NCBI GenBank assembly: GCA_046728055.1
Contig: JBKPDU010000148.1
Span: 1 to 11,031 of the forward strand
Origin: AC-69 sp046728055
GTDB lineage: Bacteria > Actinomycetota > UBA4738 > HRBIN12
Direction: 5' to 3'
DNA: 11,031 bases
Part shown: in pieces, positions 1 through 6,336 of the stretch
Numbering within the stretch: position 1 is the stretch's first letter
Layout of the letters: each line of letters begins with the position of its first letter
Translations under genes and position numbers: made by a program
The notes under the pieces: generated by a model
What the model saw: only the letters and a program-made list of their open reading frames with translations
What the model was told of the DNA's origin: nothing
Database searches by the model: none

Positions 1-576
1 GGCGAAGTCGATCACCCTCGGATACGCCGTGAACCCGGCCAGGATGATCTTCGGCCGATGCTCCAGGGCGAGATCCCTGATGCGATCGAGATCCAGGAGC
101 TCGGTCTGCGGGTCCACCTCGTAGGGCACGAACGTGAACCACTTCCCCGAGACGTTCACGGGCGACCCGTGGGTCAAGTGCCCGCCGTGCGAGAGCTTCA
201 GTGCCAGGACCTTGTCATCGGACAGCGGACGGAGGAACGCACCGAACACGGCCAGGTTCGCTTGGGCTCCCGCGTGGGGTTGGACGTTCGCGTGCTCTGC
301 CCCGAACAGCTGCTTCGTCCGCTCGATGGCCAGCGTCTCAGAAACGTCGACGAACTCGCACCCACCGTAATAGCGGTGACCCGGATATCCCTCCGCATAC
401 TTGTTGTTCATGGTGGAGGCCATGGCCGCCAACACTGCCGGACTCGCGTAGTTCTCCGAGGCGATCAGCCGGAGCGTCGTCCGTTCCCTGTGCAACTCGT
501 CCGCGATCGCCGCCGCGACCTCGGGGTCGGTGCGTCGCAGCGCTTCCCAGTCGGCCACGAACCCGCCGCCGGTCAC
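1..576 (-). CDS. glyA: Serine hydroxymethyltransferase, N-terminal part (cut by window edge)
   Basis: PLP enzyme that interconverts serine plus tetrahydrofolate with glycine plus 5,10-methylene-tetrahydrofolate, in the cytoplasm. I translated 192 codons that stay open to base 1. Visible family motifs are LIASENY (residues 37-43), EGYPGHRYYGG (62-72), NVQPHAGAQAN (97-107) and LSHGGHLTHG (128-137), followed by GFTAYPRVIDFA (181-192). The family is about 420 residues long, so the PLP-binding lysine and the rest of the protein lie beyond the window. I chose the GTG at 576 because it overlaps the rpiB stop as GTGA and has a GAGG six bases upstream. A GTG at 558 is an alternative that would remove six residues (VTGGGF). 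The rpiB-glyA neighbourhood is also found in Bacillus, and coupled translation is likely. Confidence 0.96.
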   Translation of the reverse strand, partial: MTGGGFVADWEALRRTDPEVAAAIADELHRERTTLRLIASENYASPAVLAAMASTMNNKYAEGYPGHRYYGGCEFVDVSETLAIERTKQLFGAEHANVQPHAGAQANLAVFGAFLRPLSDDKVLALKLSHGGHLTHGSPVNVSGKWFTFVPYEVDPQTELLDLDRIRDLALEHRPKIILAGFTAYPRVIDFA

Positions 577-1019
577 AGCTCGCCTCGTTCGATCATCGAG
601 ATCTCCTCCACCCTGCGCACGTGCCGTCCGCCCTCGAATGCGGTGGCCAGCCACAGCTCGAGGATCTCCCGGGCCAGCGTGGGGGCCACGATGCGGGCGC
701 CCATCGACAGGACGTTCGCGTCGTTGTGCTGACGAGACAGCCGGGACGTGTACAGGTCGTTGCCCAGCGCCGCTCTGATGCCCTGCACCTTGTTCGCCAC
801 GATCTGTTCCCCCTGCCCCGAGCCCCCAAGCACGATCCCGCGGTCGGACGTTCCATCCGCGACCGCGCGGGCCACCTTCACGCAGAACAGGGGATAGTCC
901 ACCGGCTCCTCGGAGTCCGTTCCGAAGTCGGCCACCTCGTGTCCCAGCTCTTTCAGAGCCTGCTTCAGGTCCTCCTTGAGGGGGAACCCGGCGTGGTCTG
1001 AGCCGATGGCGATCCGCAC
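573..1019 (-). CDS. rpiB: Ribose-5-phosphate isomerase B, mycobacterial-type active site
   Basis: Interconverts ribose 5-phosphate and ribulose 5-phosphate in the non-oxidative pentose phosphate pathway. The protein is 148 residues, normal for the LacAB/RpiB family. It opens with VRIAIGSDHAGFPLK (1-15) and contains DYP (41-43), the loop GGSGQGEQ (65-72), ANKVQGIRAAL (75-85) and the conserved SRQHNDANVL (95-104). In E. coli RpiB the catalytic base is Cys66. Here the aligned residue is Gly65, while Glu71 falls where the M. tuberculosis enzyme carries its catalytic Glu75. The active site should therefore be of the Glu type. The start is a GTG at 1019, four bases after the phosphatase stop, with GAGG unusually close (GAGGTCGTG). 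It was chosen because family members begin at this point. The stop overlaps the glyA start by four bases. Confidence 0.95.
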   Translation of the reverse strand: MRIAIGSDHAGFPLKEDLKQALKELGHEVADFGTDSEEPVDYPLFCVKVARAVADGTSDRGIVLGGSGQGEQIVANKVQGIRAALGNDLYTSRLSRQHNDANVLSMGARIVAPTLAREILELWLATAFEGGRHVRRVEEISMIERGEL

Positions 1020-1023
1020 GACC

Positions 1024-1614
1024 TCAGCCCACGCGCCTCGACGCGACGGGGTGGCCGTACAGGCCGCCGGCCAGTCGCTCGCACAGATCCCCCAACTCGG
1101 AAGCCACGGCCCGGTACGCCTGGAGCGAGAGGCCCAATGGATCCATGATGTCGTCCTCCCGCGGGGTGCCCGCCACATTGGCGCGACGCCGGTGGGCATC
1201 GGCCACCGCGTCCCGCAGCCTTCCGTCGGAACGCGCCGTGTCCGCCGGGCGCGAACCGACCGCCTCGACGAGGCGGACCACTTCCTTCAGCGTGAACGTC
1301 CTGGCGTCCGCATCCGGGACCAGGGCCTGAACGGCCTCTGCATGCTCGGCCGCCATCCCCACGATCAGGTCGGCGTCCTGGATGTCCTCGGGGCGCAGAC
1401 GGTGGGCCGAATGAATCGAGATGTCCACGCCGAGCTCCGCAGCCGCCTCCACCGCTTCGGGCATCGCCGGTGCGCCGTCGCGGGCGATCGTGCCCGCGGA
1501 GGAGACTGGCGGTGCGCCGCCACCGATGCGCCGTTCGAGGGCCGAGCGCAGCAGCCCCTCCGCCATCGGTGAGCGGCAGATGTTCCCGGTGCACACGAGG
1601 AGGACCTGCGCCAT
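1024..1614 (-). CDS. Low-molecular-weight protein-tyrosine phosphatase, YwlE-like
   Basis: Cytoplasmic cysteine phosphatase of 196 residues that removes phosphate from protein side chains through a phospho-cysteine intermediate. The signature loop C(X)5R is CTGNICR (8-14) followed by SPMAEG. The general acid is probably Asp158 in DPLGLSLQAY. Position in the operon (after tsaC, before rpiB) and the FTLKE motif (107-111) match Bacillus YwlE, a protein-arginine phosphatase. However, the residue that sets arginine specificity in YwlE (Thr11) is Ile12 here, as in ordinary tyrosine phosphatases. A segment around residues 118-155, rich in Arg, Ala and Asp, is extra compared with the roughly 150-residue YwlE. 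I chose the ATG at 1614 because the family begins just before VLLVCTGN. A GTG at 1671 would add 19 low-complexity residues and has no ribosome site. No clear Shine-Dalgarno precedes 1614 either. The substrate is unknown. Confidence 0.9.
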   Translation of the reverse strand: MAQVLLVCTGNICRSPMAEGLLRSALERRIGGGAPPVSSAGTIARDGAPAMPEAVEAAAELGVDISIHSAHRLRPEDIQDADLIVGMAAEHAEAVQALVPDADARTFTLKEVVRLVEAVGSRPADTARSDGRLRDAVADAHRRRANVAGTPREDDIMDPLGLSLQAYRAVASELGDLCERLAGGLYGHPVASRRVG

Positions 1615-1627
1615 GGGATCGTGCCGG

Positions 1628-1633
1628 AGTCTA
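1628..1633 (-). promoter_or_regulatory. Possible -10 element before the phosphatase gene
   Basis: The minus strand reads TAGACT, which fits TAnnnT, 13 bases before the ATG at 1614. It lies in the 59-base gap after tsaC, the second-largest gap in the window. I see no convincing -35 element, and the phosphatase start lacks a clear ribosome site, so a very short leader is conceivable. The evidence is weak. Confidence 0.2.
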
Positions 1634-1673
1634 GCATCGCCCTTCGGCCCGTCCGCCGCCGATCGCGCCACGC

Positions 1674-2270
1674 TCAGGATTCGAGGGCCGCCCGGAGGTC
1701 CTCATCATCGATCGACCCGGTTCGAAGCACGCGGAGCCGGTCGTCGGTGGCATCCACCACGGTCGAGGCGGTCCCCTCGAGCGGCTCGTCCTGGCAGAGG
1801 TACACGGCAACTCGCGCACCGAACGTGCGAGCGAGGCCGTCGCAGTCCGCAGGGGTGAGGTCGCCGCTCCGGTTGGCACTGGTGACTGCGAGCGGACCGG
1901 TGATCGCCAGCACCGCGAGCGCGAGCGGGTGGTGCGGGACCCGCACCCCGATGGTTCGCCCGTCGTTGCCAAGGTCCCAGCGACGGCTGGCCTCGGTCCG
2001 GGGAAGGACCAGGGTCAGCGGGCCGGGCCAGAACCTCGCCGCGAGCGACGCGGCCCGCTCGTCGAGCGCCGCGACCTCGCGAGCCGCGGCCGACGAGGGC
2101 ACGAGCACGGCGATCGACAGGTCACGCGGCCGGCCCTTGGCGTCGAACAGCGCCGCGGTTGCCGCCGGATCGTCGGCCCTGGTCCCAATCCCGTACACCG
2201 TGTCGGTCGGGATGACGATGAGTTGCCCGTTCAGCGCGGCGGCCGCCGCATCAGCGACAGGGTCGCTCAT
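1674..2270 (-). CDS. tsaC: L-threonylcarbamoyladenylate synthase (TsaC/Sua5/YrdC family)
   Basis: Makes threonylcarbamoyl-AMP from threonine, bicarbonate and ATP. This is the first step of the universal t6A37 modification of tRNAs that read ANN codons, completed by TsaB, TsaD and TsaE encoded elsewhere. The protein is 198 residues and consists of a single YrdC domain, so it is of TsaC length and lacks the C-terminal domain of long Sua5 proteins. Visible motifs are PTDTVYGIG (21-29), the KGRP element with Lys45 and Arg47, FWPGPLTLVLP (80-90), TSANRSG (130-136) and STVVD (169-173). The ATG at 2270 has AAGGA seven bases upstream. There are 58 bases between the prmC stop and this start. The prmC-tsaC order is common in Actinomycetota and Bacillota. 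Confidence 0.95.
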   Translation of the reverse strand: MSDPVADAAAAALNGQLIVIPTDTVYGIGTRADDPAATAALFDAKGRPRDLSIAVLVPSSAAAREVAALDERAASLAARFWPGPLTLVLPRTEASRRWDLGNDGRTIGVRVPHHPLALAVLAITGPLAVTSANRSGDLTPADCDGLARTFGARVAVYLCQDEPLEGTASTVVDATDDRLRVLRTGSIDDEDLRAALES

Positions 2271-2328
2271 CCGAACGTCCTTCGAAGCCGACAGCGGTCA
2301 CGGCCGCCCGGTCCCACGCCGGCACCGC

Positions 2329-3159
2329 TCAGGGGCGTCGTCCGATGACGACCCGGTCGCGTCCGGCCAGGTCGGGCACGACCCGAACATGGTCATACGA
2401 CCGCTCGAGGATCCCCGCAACGTCGGGACCTTGGGCCGCGCCGATCTCGACGGCCAGCCACCCCCCCCGGCGCAGCCACCCGATCGCCTCGGCGGCCAAC
2501 CGCTCGTGAAGGCTGGTCCCACCGACGAGCGCGAGGCGAGGATCGGCTCGGACCTCGGCCGGCAGGTCCTCGTATTCGGCGGCGGTCACGTACGGGGGAT
2601 TGCTCACCGCGAGGTCCACCCCGCCGCGGAGCTCGAGCGGCAGCGGCTCCAGCAGGTTGCCGCGGAGCACCGTGACATTCAGGCCGAGGCCCACCGCATT
2701 CTCCCGAGCGAGCTCGACGGCCTCGGGAGACAGGTCGGTGGCGAAGACAGCGGCATCTGGCCGCTCGTCCGCGATGGCCAAGGCTACGGCTCCCGTCCCC
2801 GTCCCCACGTCCACGACCACGGGGCCCGGTCGTCCCTCGAGGGACTCAAGGGCCACGTCGACCATTACCTCCGTCTCGGGCCGGGGGATGAACACCCCGG
2901 GGCGCACGGTCACCGTAATGCGCCGGAACGCCTGCTGGCCGGTGAGGTGTTGCAGCGGAGTCCCGGTGCACCGCTGGCAGAGCGCTCGGCCAAACGTCCG
3001 GGCCTCGGCGGTCGACATGCCCTCGCTCCGCGTGTACAGGCCAGCCCGATCGGTCGACAGGACCGCCATCATCAACGTTTCGGCGGACTCCCGGGGGCTG
3101 TCCACGCCGTGCCGCTCAAGGTAGGCCGTGGCCCTGGTCAGGACGTGGGACGGTCGCAT
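2329..3159 (-). CDS. prmC: Release factor glutamine N5-methyltransferase PrmC (HemK)
   Basis: SAM-dependent enzyme that methylates the glutamine of the GGQ motif in release factors RF1 and RF2, which improves peptide release. The protein is 276 residues, normal for the family. An N-terminal helical domain (about 1-75), which docks on the release factor, is followed by IPRPETE (91-97). The Rossmann-like methyltransferase domain has its SAM loop at DVGTGTGAVAL (117-127), the ATDLS strand end (140-144), and the glutamine-binding NPPY (187-190). The ATG at 3159 begins four bases after the stop of prfA, its substrate gene, with AGGGG upstream. The pair should be made from one transcript. The assignment is secure from motifs plus context. 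Confidence 0.96.
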   Translation of the reverse strand: MRPSHVLTRATAYLERHGVDSPRESAETLMMAVLSTDRAGLYTRSEGMSTAEARTFGRALCQRCTGTPLQHLTGQQAFRRITVTVRPGVFIPRPETEVMVDVALESLEGRPGPVVVDVGTGTGAVALAIADERPDAAVFATDLSPEAVELARENAVGLGLNVTVLRGNLLEPLPLELRGGVDLAVSNPPYVTAAEYEDLPAEVRADPRLALVGGTSLHERLAAEAIGWLRRGGWLAVEIGAAQGPDVAGILERSYDHVRVVPDLAGRDRVVIGRRP

Positions 3160-3163
3160 CCGG

Positions 3164-4243
3164 TCACCCCTGACCGTCGCCGCCGAGCTGTTTCGCTCGG
3201 TCCGCCGCGAGGAGCGCGTCGACGAACTCGTCGATGTCCCCCTCCAGGACGTCGTGGAGCCGGTGCGTGGTGAGCTTGATCCGATGGTCGGTCACCCGGT
3301 TCTCGGGGAAGTTGTAGGTGCGGATCTTCTCGGCTCGCTCCCCCGTCCCCACCTGGGCCCGTCGTACCGCGGCCTCCTTCTGTTGGGCTTCCTCTTGGGC
3401 GCGGCGAAGGAGCCTGGCTCGCAGGTACCGCATGGCTTTCTCCCGGTTCTGGAGCTGGGATCGCTCCTCCTGGGTGGCGACGACGATGCCGGTCGGCACG
3501 TGGGTGATGCGAACGGCAGAGTCGGTGGTGTTCACCGATTGCCCGCCGGGCCCGGAGGAGCGGTACACGTCGATCTTCAGGTCCTCGGGCCGGATCTGCA
3601 GATCGACCTCCTCCGCAGCGGGGAGGACCGCCACCGTGGCCGTCGAGGTGTGGATGCGGCCGCCCGACTCGGTCACCGGCACGCGCTGGACCCTGTGAAC
3701 CCCGGACTCGTTCTTCAGCCGTGAATGCGCGCCGTTCCCCTTGACCTCCAGGACGACCTCCTTGAACCCGCCGAGGTCCGAGGGCGAGGCCGACAGGACC
3801 TCGGTCTTCCATCCATGCCGCTCGGCGAAGTAGCGGTACATCTCGAACAGCTCGCCGGCCCATAGGGCCGCCTCCTCCCCCCCCGCGCCCGCCCTGATCT
3901 CGACGATCACGTCCCGCTCGTCGTTCGGGTCCCTAGGGATGAGCAACTCTTCCAGCCGCGCCTGGAGGGACACCGCTCGGTCCTCGGCGTTCTCGGCTTC
4001 CTGTCGAAAGTACGCGGCCATCTCCGGATCCTGCTCCGACGCTGCCATGGCCCCGGCCTCTTCGGCCTGGCGCCGGGCGTCCTTGTATTCGCGGTATGGG
4101 CCGACGATCTCCCCCAGCTCGGCCAGGTCCTTCCCCAGACGACGCAGCCGGTCGTGATCGGCGGTCACGTCGGGCGAGGCCATCTCCGCGGAGAGCCGGT
4201 CGTATCGCTGCTCGACCTCGGACAGGCGTGCTTCGAGATCCAT
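3164..4243 (-). CDS. prfA: Peptide chain release factor 1
   Basis: Recognises UAA and UAG in the ribosomal A site and triggers hydrolysis of peptidyl-tRNA. The protein is 359 residues, standard for RF1. The coiled N-terminal domain spans about 1-100. The codon-reading PxT motif is PVT (189-191, in RVQRVPVTESGGRIHTS), which separates it from RF2, whose motif is SPF. The catalytic GGQ is at 233-235 in SSGPGGQSVNTTDS, with Gln235 the expected PrmC target. RTYNFPENRVTDHRI (308-322) is the usual C-terminal signature. The ATG at 4243 has no Shine-Dalgarno sequence, but GATAAT lies six bases upstream, so the mRNA may be leaderless (see the separate entry). prmC follows after four bases. Confidence 0.97.
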   Translation of the reverse strand: MDLEARLSEVEQRYDRLSAEMASPDVTADHDRLRRLGKDLAELGEIVGPYREYKDARRQAEEAGAMAASEQDPEMAAYFRQEAENAEDRAVSLQARLEELLIPRDPNDERDVIVEIRAGAGGEEAALWAGELFEMYRYFAERHGWKTEVLSASPSDLGGFKEVVLEVKGNGAHSRLKNESGVHRVQRVPVTESGGRIHTSTATVAVLPAAEEVDLQIRPEDLKIDVYRSSGPGGQSVNTTDSAVRITHVPTGIVVATQEERSQLQNREKAMRYLRARLLRRAQEEAQQKEAAVRRAQVGTGERAEKIRTYNFPENRVTDHRIKLTTHRLHDVLEGDIDEFVDALLAADRAKQLGGDGQG

Positions 4244-4249
4244 GACTCG

Positions 4250-4255
4250 ATTATC
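4250..4255 (-). promoter_or_regulatory. Candidate -10 element for a leaderless prfA transcript
   Basis: The minus strand reads GATAAT, five of six matches to TATAAT, ending six bases before the prfA ATG. A start site six to seven bases downstream would be the A of the ATG itself. No Shine-Dalgarno precedes that ATG. Leaderless starts with a -10 element at this distance are common in Actinomycetota. The -35 region falls inside the GC hairpin and does not match a consensus. I infer a promoter; the sequence alone does not prove it. Confidence 0.5.
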
Positions 4256-4263
4256 CGAAACGG

Positions 4264-4291
4264 GAGGGGGCGGGCGGGCGCCCGCCCCCTC
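4264..4291 (-). terminator. Very GC-rich hairpin between the divIVA-like gene and prfA
   Basis: A 28-base near-perfect palindrome (arms of 13 bases, GAGGGGGCGGGCG and its complement, around two central bases) starts two bases after the DivIVA-domain gene stop. As RNA it would form at least an 11-bp stem with a small loop. On the minus strand it is followed by CCGTTTCGG, so there is no proper U-tract. It could be a U-less terminator, an mRNA 3' end stabiliser, or a Rho-assisted stop for the upstream gene. It abuts the proposed prfA -10 element. Confidence 0.5.
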
Positions 4292-4293
4292 GT

Positions 4294-5067
4294 TCAGTCG
4301 TCCTCGTCGTCCCAGCCGAGATCGAGGGGGGGGATCTCGGGGAACGTGAGGTCAACCGTCTCGGAAGACGTGAACAGTTCCTCGGCCTGCGGGTCATCGG
4401 GAGGTGGGCTTTGGTGTCCCGCCTCCTTCATCGTCGGCTCCGCCCATCCGGCCCACGTGTCGGCGATGGGGGGAGGCTGGTCGGGCTCGGCCGCATGGAT
4501 CCTCTCAACATCGCCGCCAGCTTCACGGCGCTCGATGGCGTCTTCGAGCTCCTTGGCCACGCCGATCACGCGCTCTTGCATCGATGAAAGTTGCTGCACC
4601 AGCTCGTCGCGGCGGGTCGACAGGCCGGCGATGGTCCGATCGGCCCGCTCTCGGGCTCGTCGGAGGTGCCGCTCGGCCTCCGCGCGCGCTTCCTCCGCTC
4701 TGGTCTGCGCATCGAGCCGCACCCGGTCGGCCTCGGCTCGAGCCTCGCGCAGGATCCGATCCGACTCCTCGCCAGCTTCCCGTCGGATCCGGGCAGCCTC
4801 CTGATCGGCCGCTCGAAGCAGGTCGCTCACCCGGCGGGCCAACATCTCGTAGGGATCGCCCCGGGATGCCTGGGCATGCCGGGCCGACTCCACCTCCATC
4901 CGAGCTTCCTGGACCATCGCCGCCATGTCCTCCACTTGCATTGCGAGTTGTTCCAGGTAGTCTCGAACCTGATCCGGGTCGTAGCCGCGACGCGTGGTCA
5001 CGAACTCTCGGCGACGGATGTGCTCCGGCGTCAGCAGGACGGGGAGATCGACCTCTGCCGGGGACAT
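4294..5067 (-). CDS. DivIVA-domain coiled-coil protein
   Basis: Protein of 257 residues, probably peripheral to the membrane. Its N-terminus has the DivIVA form LTPEHIRRREF ... RRGYDPDQVRDYLEQL (12-41), the membrane-curvature-binding domain of DivIVA/Wag31/GpsB proteins. Residues about 33-185 are a long heptad-like coiled coil rich in Ala, Glu and Arg. The C-terminus is Pro-rich and acidic, ending DLGWDDEDD. It is not in a division-cell wall cluster but sits between a DUF1385 gene and prfA, so it is probably a paralogue of the main DivIVA rather than the polar growth scaffold itself. The ATG at 5067 has a perfect AGGAGG four bases upstream. A promoter-like pair lies 40-70 bases upstream, and a strong hairpin follows the stop, so it may be a single-gene unit. 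The exact role is unknown. Confidence 0.85.
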   Translation of the reverse strand: MSPAEVDLPVLLTPEHIRRREFVTTRRGYDPDQVRDYLEQLAMQVEDMAAMVQEARMEVESARHAQASRGDPYEMLARRVSDLLRAADQEAARIRREAGEESDRILREARAEADRVRLDAQTRAEEARAEAERHLRRARERADRTIAGLSTRRDELVQQLSSMQERVIGVAKELEDAIERREAGGDVERIHAAEPDQPPPIADTWAGWAEPTMKEAGHQSPPPDDPQAEELFTSSETVDLTFPEIPPLDLGWDDEDD

Positions 5068-5071
5068 GAAG

Positions 5072-5077
5072 CCTCCT
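5072..5077 (-). promoter_or_regulatory. Consensus Shine-Dalgarno of the DivIVA-domain gene
   Basis: AGGAGG on the minus strand, four bases before the ATG at 5067, fixes the start. It is one of the strongest ribosome sites in the window and contrasts with the absent site before the neighbouring prfA. Confidence 0.85.
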
Positions 5078-5107
5078 GATCGCTTCGAAACGGGGACCGT
5101 GGGGAAG

Positions 5108-5135
5108 ACTCTAGGGCCGTGGGCCGCCGATTCAA
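5108..5135 (-). promoter_or_regulatory. Candidate housekeeping promoter for the DivIVA-domain gene
   Basis: On the minus strand TTGAAT (5130-5135) and TAGAGT (5108-5113) are separated by 16 bases, each matching four of six consensus positions of a sigma-70-type promoter. They lie in the 97-base gap after the DUF1385 gene, the largest intergenic space here, and would give a leader of roughly 35 bases containing the AGGAGG. This is a pattern match only. Confidence 0.45.
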
Positions 5136-5164
5136 CGACCCGGCCCGATGTCTCGACGGCGCCT

Positions 5165-6067
5165 TCAGGCTCCCGTGGCCGGCAGTTCGGCCTCCCGACG
5201 CAGCACCTCGTGGAACGAGGCGATGGCCACTTCGATCTCCTCGCGGTCCGGGGGCCTGGTCGTGATCCTCTGGAGCCACAGCCCGGGAGCCATCACCGCC
5301 CGCATGATCGGTGAGCGCTCGTGCCGAGCGCCCAGCCGCAGTACCTCGAACGCGAGCCCGGCGATGACGGGGATGGCCAGGATGCGGGACCCGATCCGCC
5401 ACCACAGACCGGGGTCGCCGAAGGCCGCGAACACCAGGATCGCGACCACCATGACGATCAGCAGGAAGTTCGTGCCGCACCGGGGGTGAAGCGTCGAGTA
5501 CCGGTCGACGTTCCCCGGAACGAGTATCTCGTCGTGTTCGTGGGCCGCGATGGTCTTGTGCTCCGCTCCGTGGTACTCGAAGACCCGACGGATCTCCTTC
5601 GCCCGCCCGATCAACACGAGGTAGCCCAAGAACAGCGCCACCCGGAACATCCCCTCCAGGATGTTGACCAGGAAGCTCGAGTCGACGCGACGACCCACCC
5701 ACCCGAAGGCGATCGCGGGGCCCACGACGAAGAGACCCACGAACAACGCGAGGGCCACGGCCATCGACAATGCCATCTGCCGGGACGAAAGGTGCACGTC
5801 CTCGGGCGATGACTCGTTTGCCGAGATGGACAGGGCCCTGACCCCGATGGCCAGCGCCTGGCCCAGGGCGATGATCCCCCGGAAGAACGGCTGGCGGAGG
5901 ATCCGGAACCGTCGGGCGATGGAGTGGACATCGTGCGACTCGATGTGGATCGATCGATCCGGCCTGCGAACGGCCACGGCCCATACGTCGCGGCCGCGCA
6001 TCATGACGCCCTCCATGACGGCCTGACCGCCATAGAAGTTGTGGGCAGCGGGACGATCGTTGCCCAT
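5165..6067 (-). CDS. DUF1385 family membrane protein (YqhQ-like)
   Basis: Integral membrane protein of 300 residues from a widely conserved family of unknown biochemical function. Family hallmarks are YGGQAVMEGVMMRG (12-25), EYHGAEHKT (164-172) and HPRCGTNFLL (194-203). The conserved His, Glu and Cys residues in these blocks suggest metal or nucleophile chemistry, but I cannot show this. Hydrophobic segments lie at about 98-123, 131-153, 199-217 and 224-245, with a possible weaker one at 62-84. The ATG at 6067 lies 14 bases after the L31 stop and has no recognisable Shine-Dalgarno, so translation may depend on coupling to rpmE. No in-frame upstream ATG exists before the L31 stop codon region. 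An rpmE-DUF1385-prfA order is seen in other Actinomycetota. Confidence 0.9.
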   Translation of the reverse strand: MGNDRPAAHNFYGGQAVMEGVMMRGRDVWAVAVRRPDRSIHIESHDVHSIARRFRILRQPFFRGIIALGQALAIGVRALSISANESSPEDVHLSSRQMALSMAVALALFVGLFVVGPAIAFGWVGRRVDSSFLVNILEGMFRVALFLGYLVLIGRAKEIRRVFEYHGAEHKTIAAHEHDEILVPGNVDRYSTLHPRCGTNFLLIVMVVAILVFAAFGDPGLWWRIGSRILAIPVIAGLAFEVLRLGARHERSPIMRAVMAPGLWLQRITTRPPDREEIEVAIASFHEVLRREAELPATGA

Positions 6068-6081
6068 CCGCGATGTGGCGA

Positions 6082-6297
6082 TCAGGACTGCCGCGCGGAC
6101 TGCTGCCCGTACCGGCGCTGGAACCGCTCCACACGGCCCCCGGTGTCGACCAGCTTCTGCTTGCCCGTGTAGAAGGGGTGGCAGTTCGAGCAGATCTCGA
6201 CCCGAAGCTCCGGCTTGGTAGAGCGGGTGGTGAACGTGTTGCCACAGGAACAGTGCACCGTGGCCATGACGTATTCGGGGTGGATTCCCTGCTTCAT
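6082..6297 (-). CDS. rpmE: 50S ribosomal protein L31, zinc-binding form
   Basis: Small protein of 71 residues that bridges the large and small ribosomal subunits. It begins MKQGIHPEY, typical for L31. The zinc ligands are Cys16 and Cys18 (CSCG) and Cys36 and Cys39 (CSNC), so this is the C+ type rather than the zinc-free YkgM/YtiA type. NCHPFYTGKQKLVDTGGRV (38-56) is the family signature. The start has a GAGG before ACCTGATG and lies 39 bases after rho. The rho-rpmE pair is one of the most conserved neighbourhoods in Bacillota and Actinomycetota. A zinc-dependent C+ L31 is often exchanged for a C- paralogue under zinc starvation; no such paralogue is in this window. Confidence 0.98.
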   Translation of the reverse strand: MKQGIHPEYVMATVHCSCGNTFTTRSTKPELRVEICSNCHPFYTGKQKLVDTGGRVERFQRRYGQQSARQS

Positions 6298-6336
6298 CAG
6301 GTTCCTCGTCTCCTCAGATGGGTTCGGCCGGCAAGC

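Noticed and set aside
1615..1671. Longer phosphatase start at the GTG at 1671
   Set aside because: It adds 19 residues without similarity to the family, which begins right before the VCTGN loop strand, and has no ribosome site.
1621..3273. Plus-strand open frame of 550 codons antisense to tsaC and prmC
   Set aside because: The translation is Arg/Ser/Pro-rich low complexity without motifs. The minus strand carries well-defined enzymes across the same bases. Long antisense frames are expected at this GC content.
4264..4291. Classical intrinsic terminator
   Set aside because: The stem is strong but only three T residues follow nearby, so I keep it as a hairpin of uncertain function with moderate confidence rather than a standard terminator.
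5031..6245. Minus-strand 404-codon frame overlapping L31, DUF1385 and the DivIVA-domain gene start
   Set aside because: It is an alternate frame over DUF1385, which has strong conserved blocks; the alternative translation is Arg/Gly/Pro-rich and unrecognisable.
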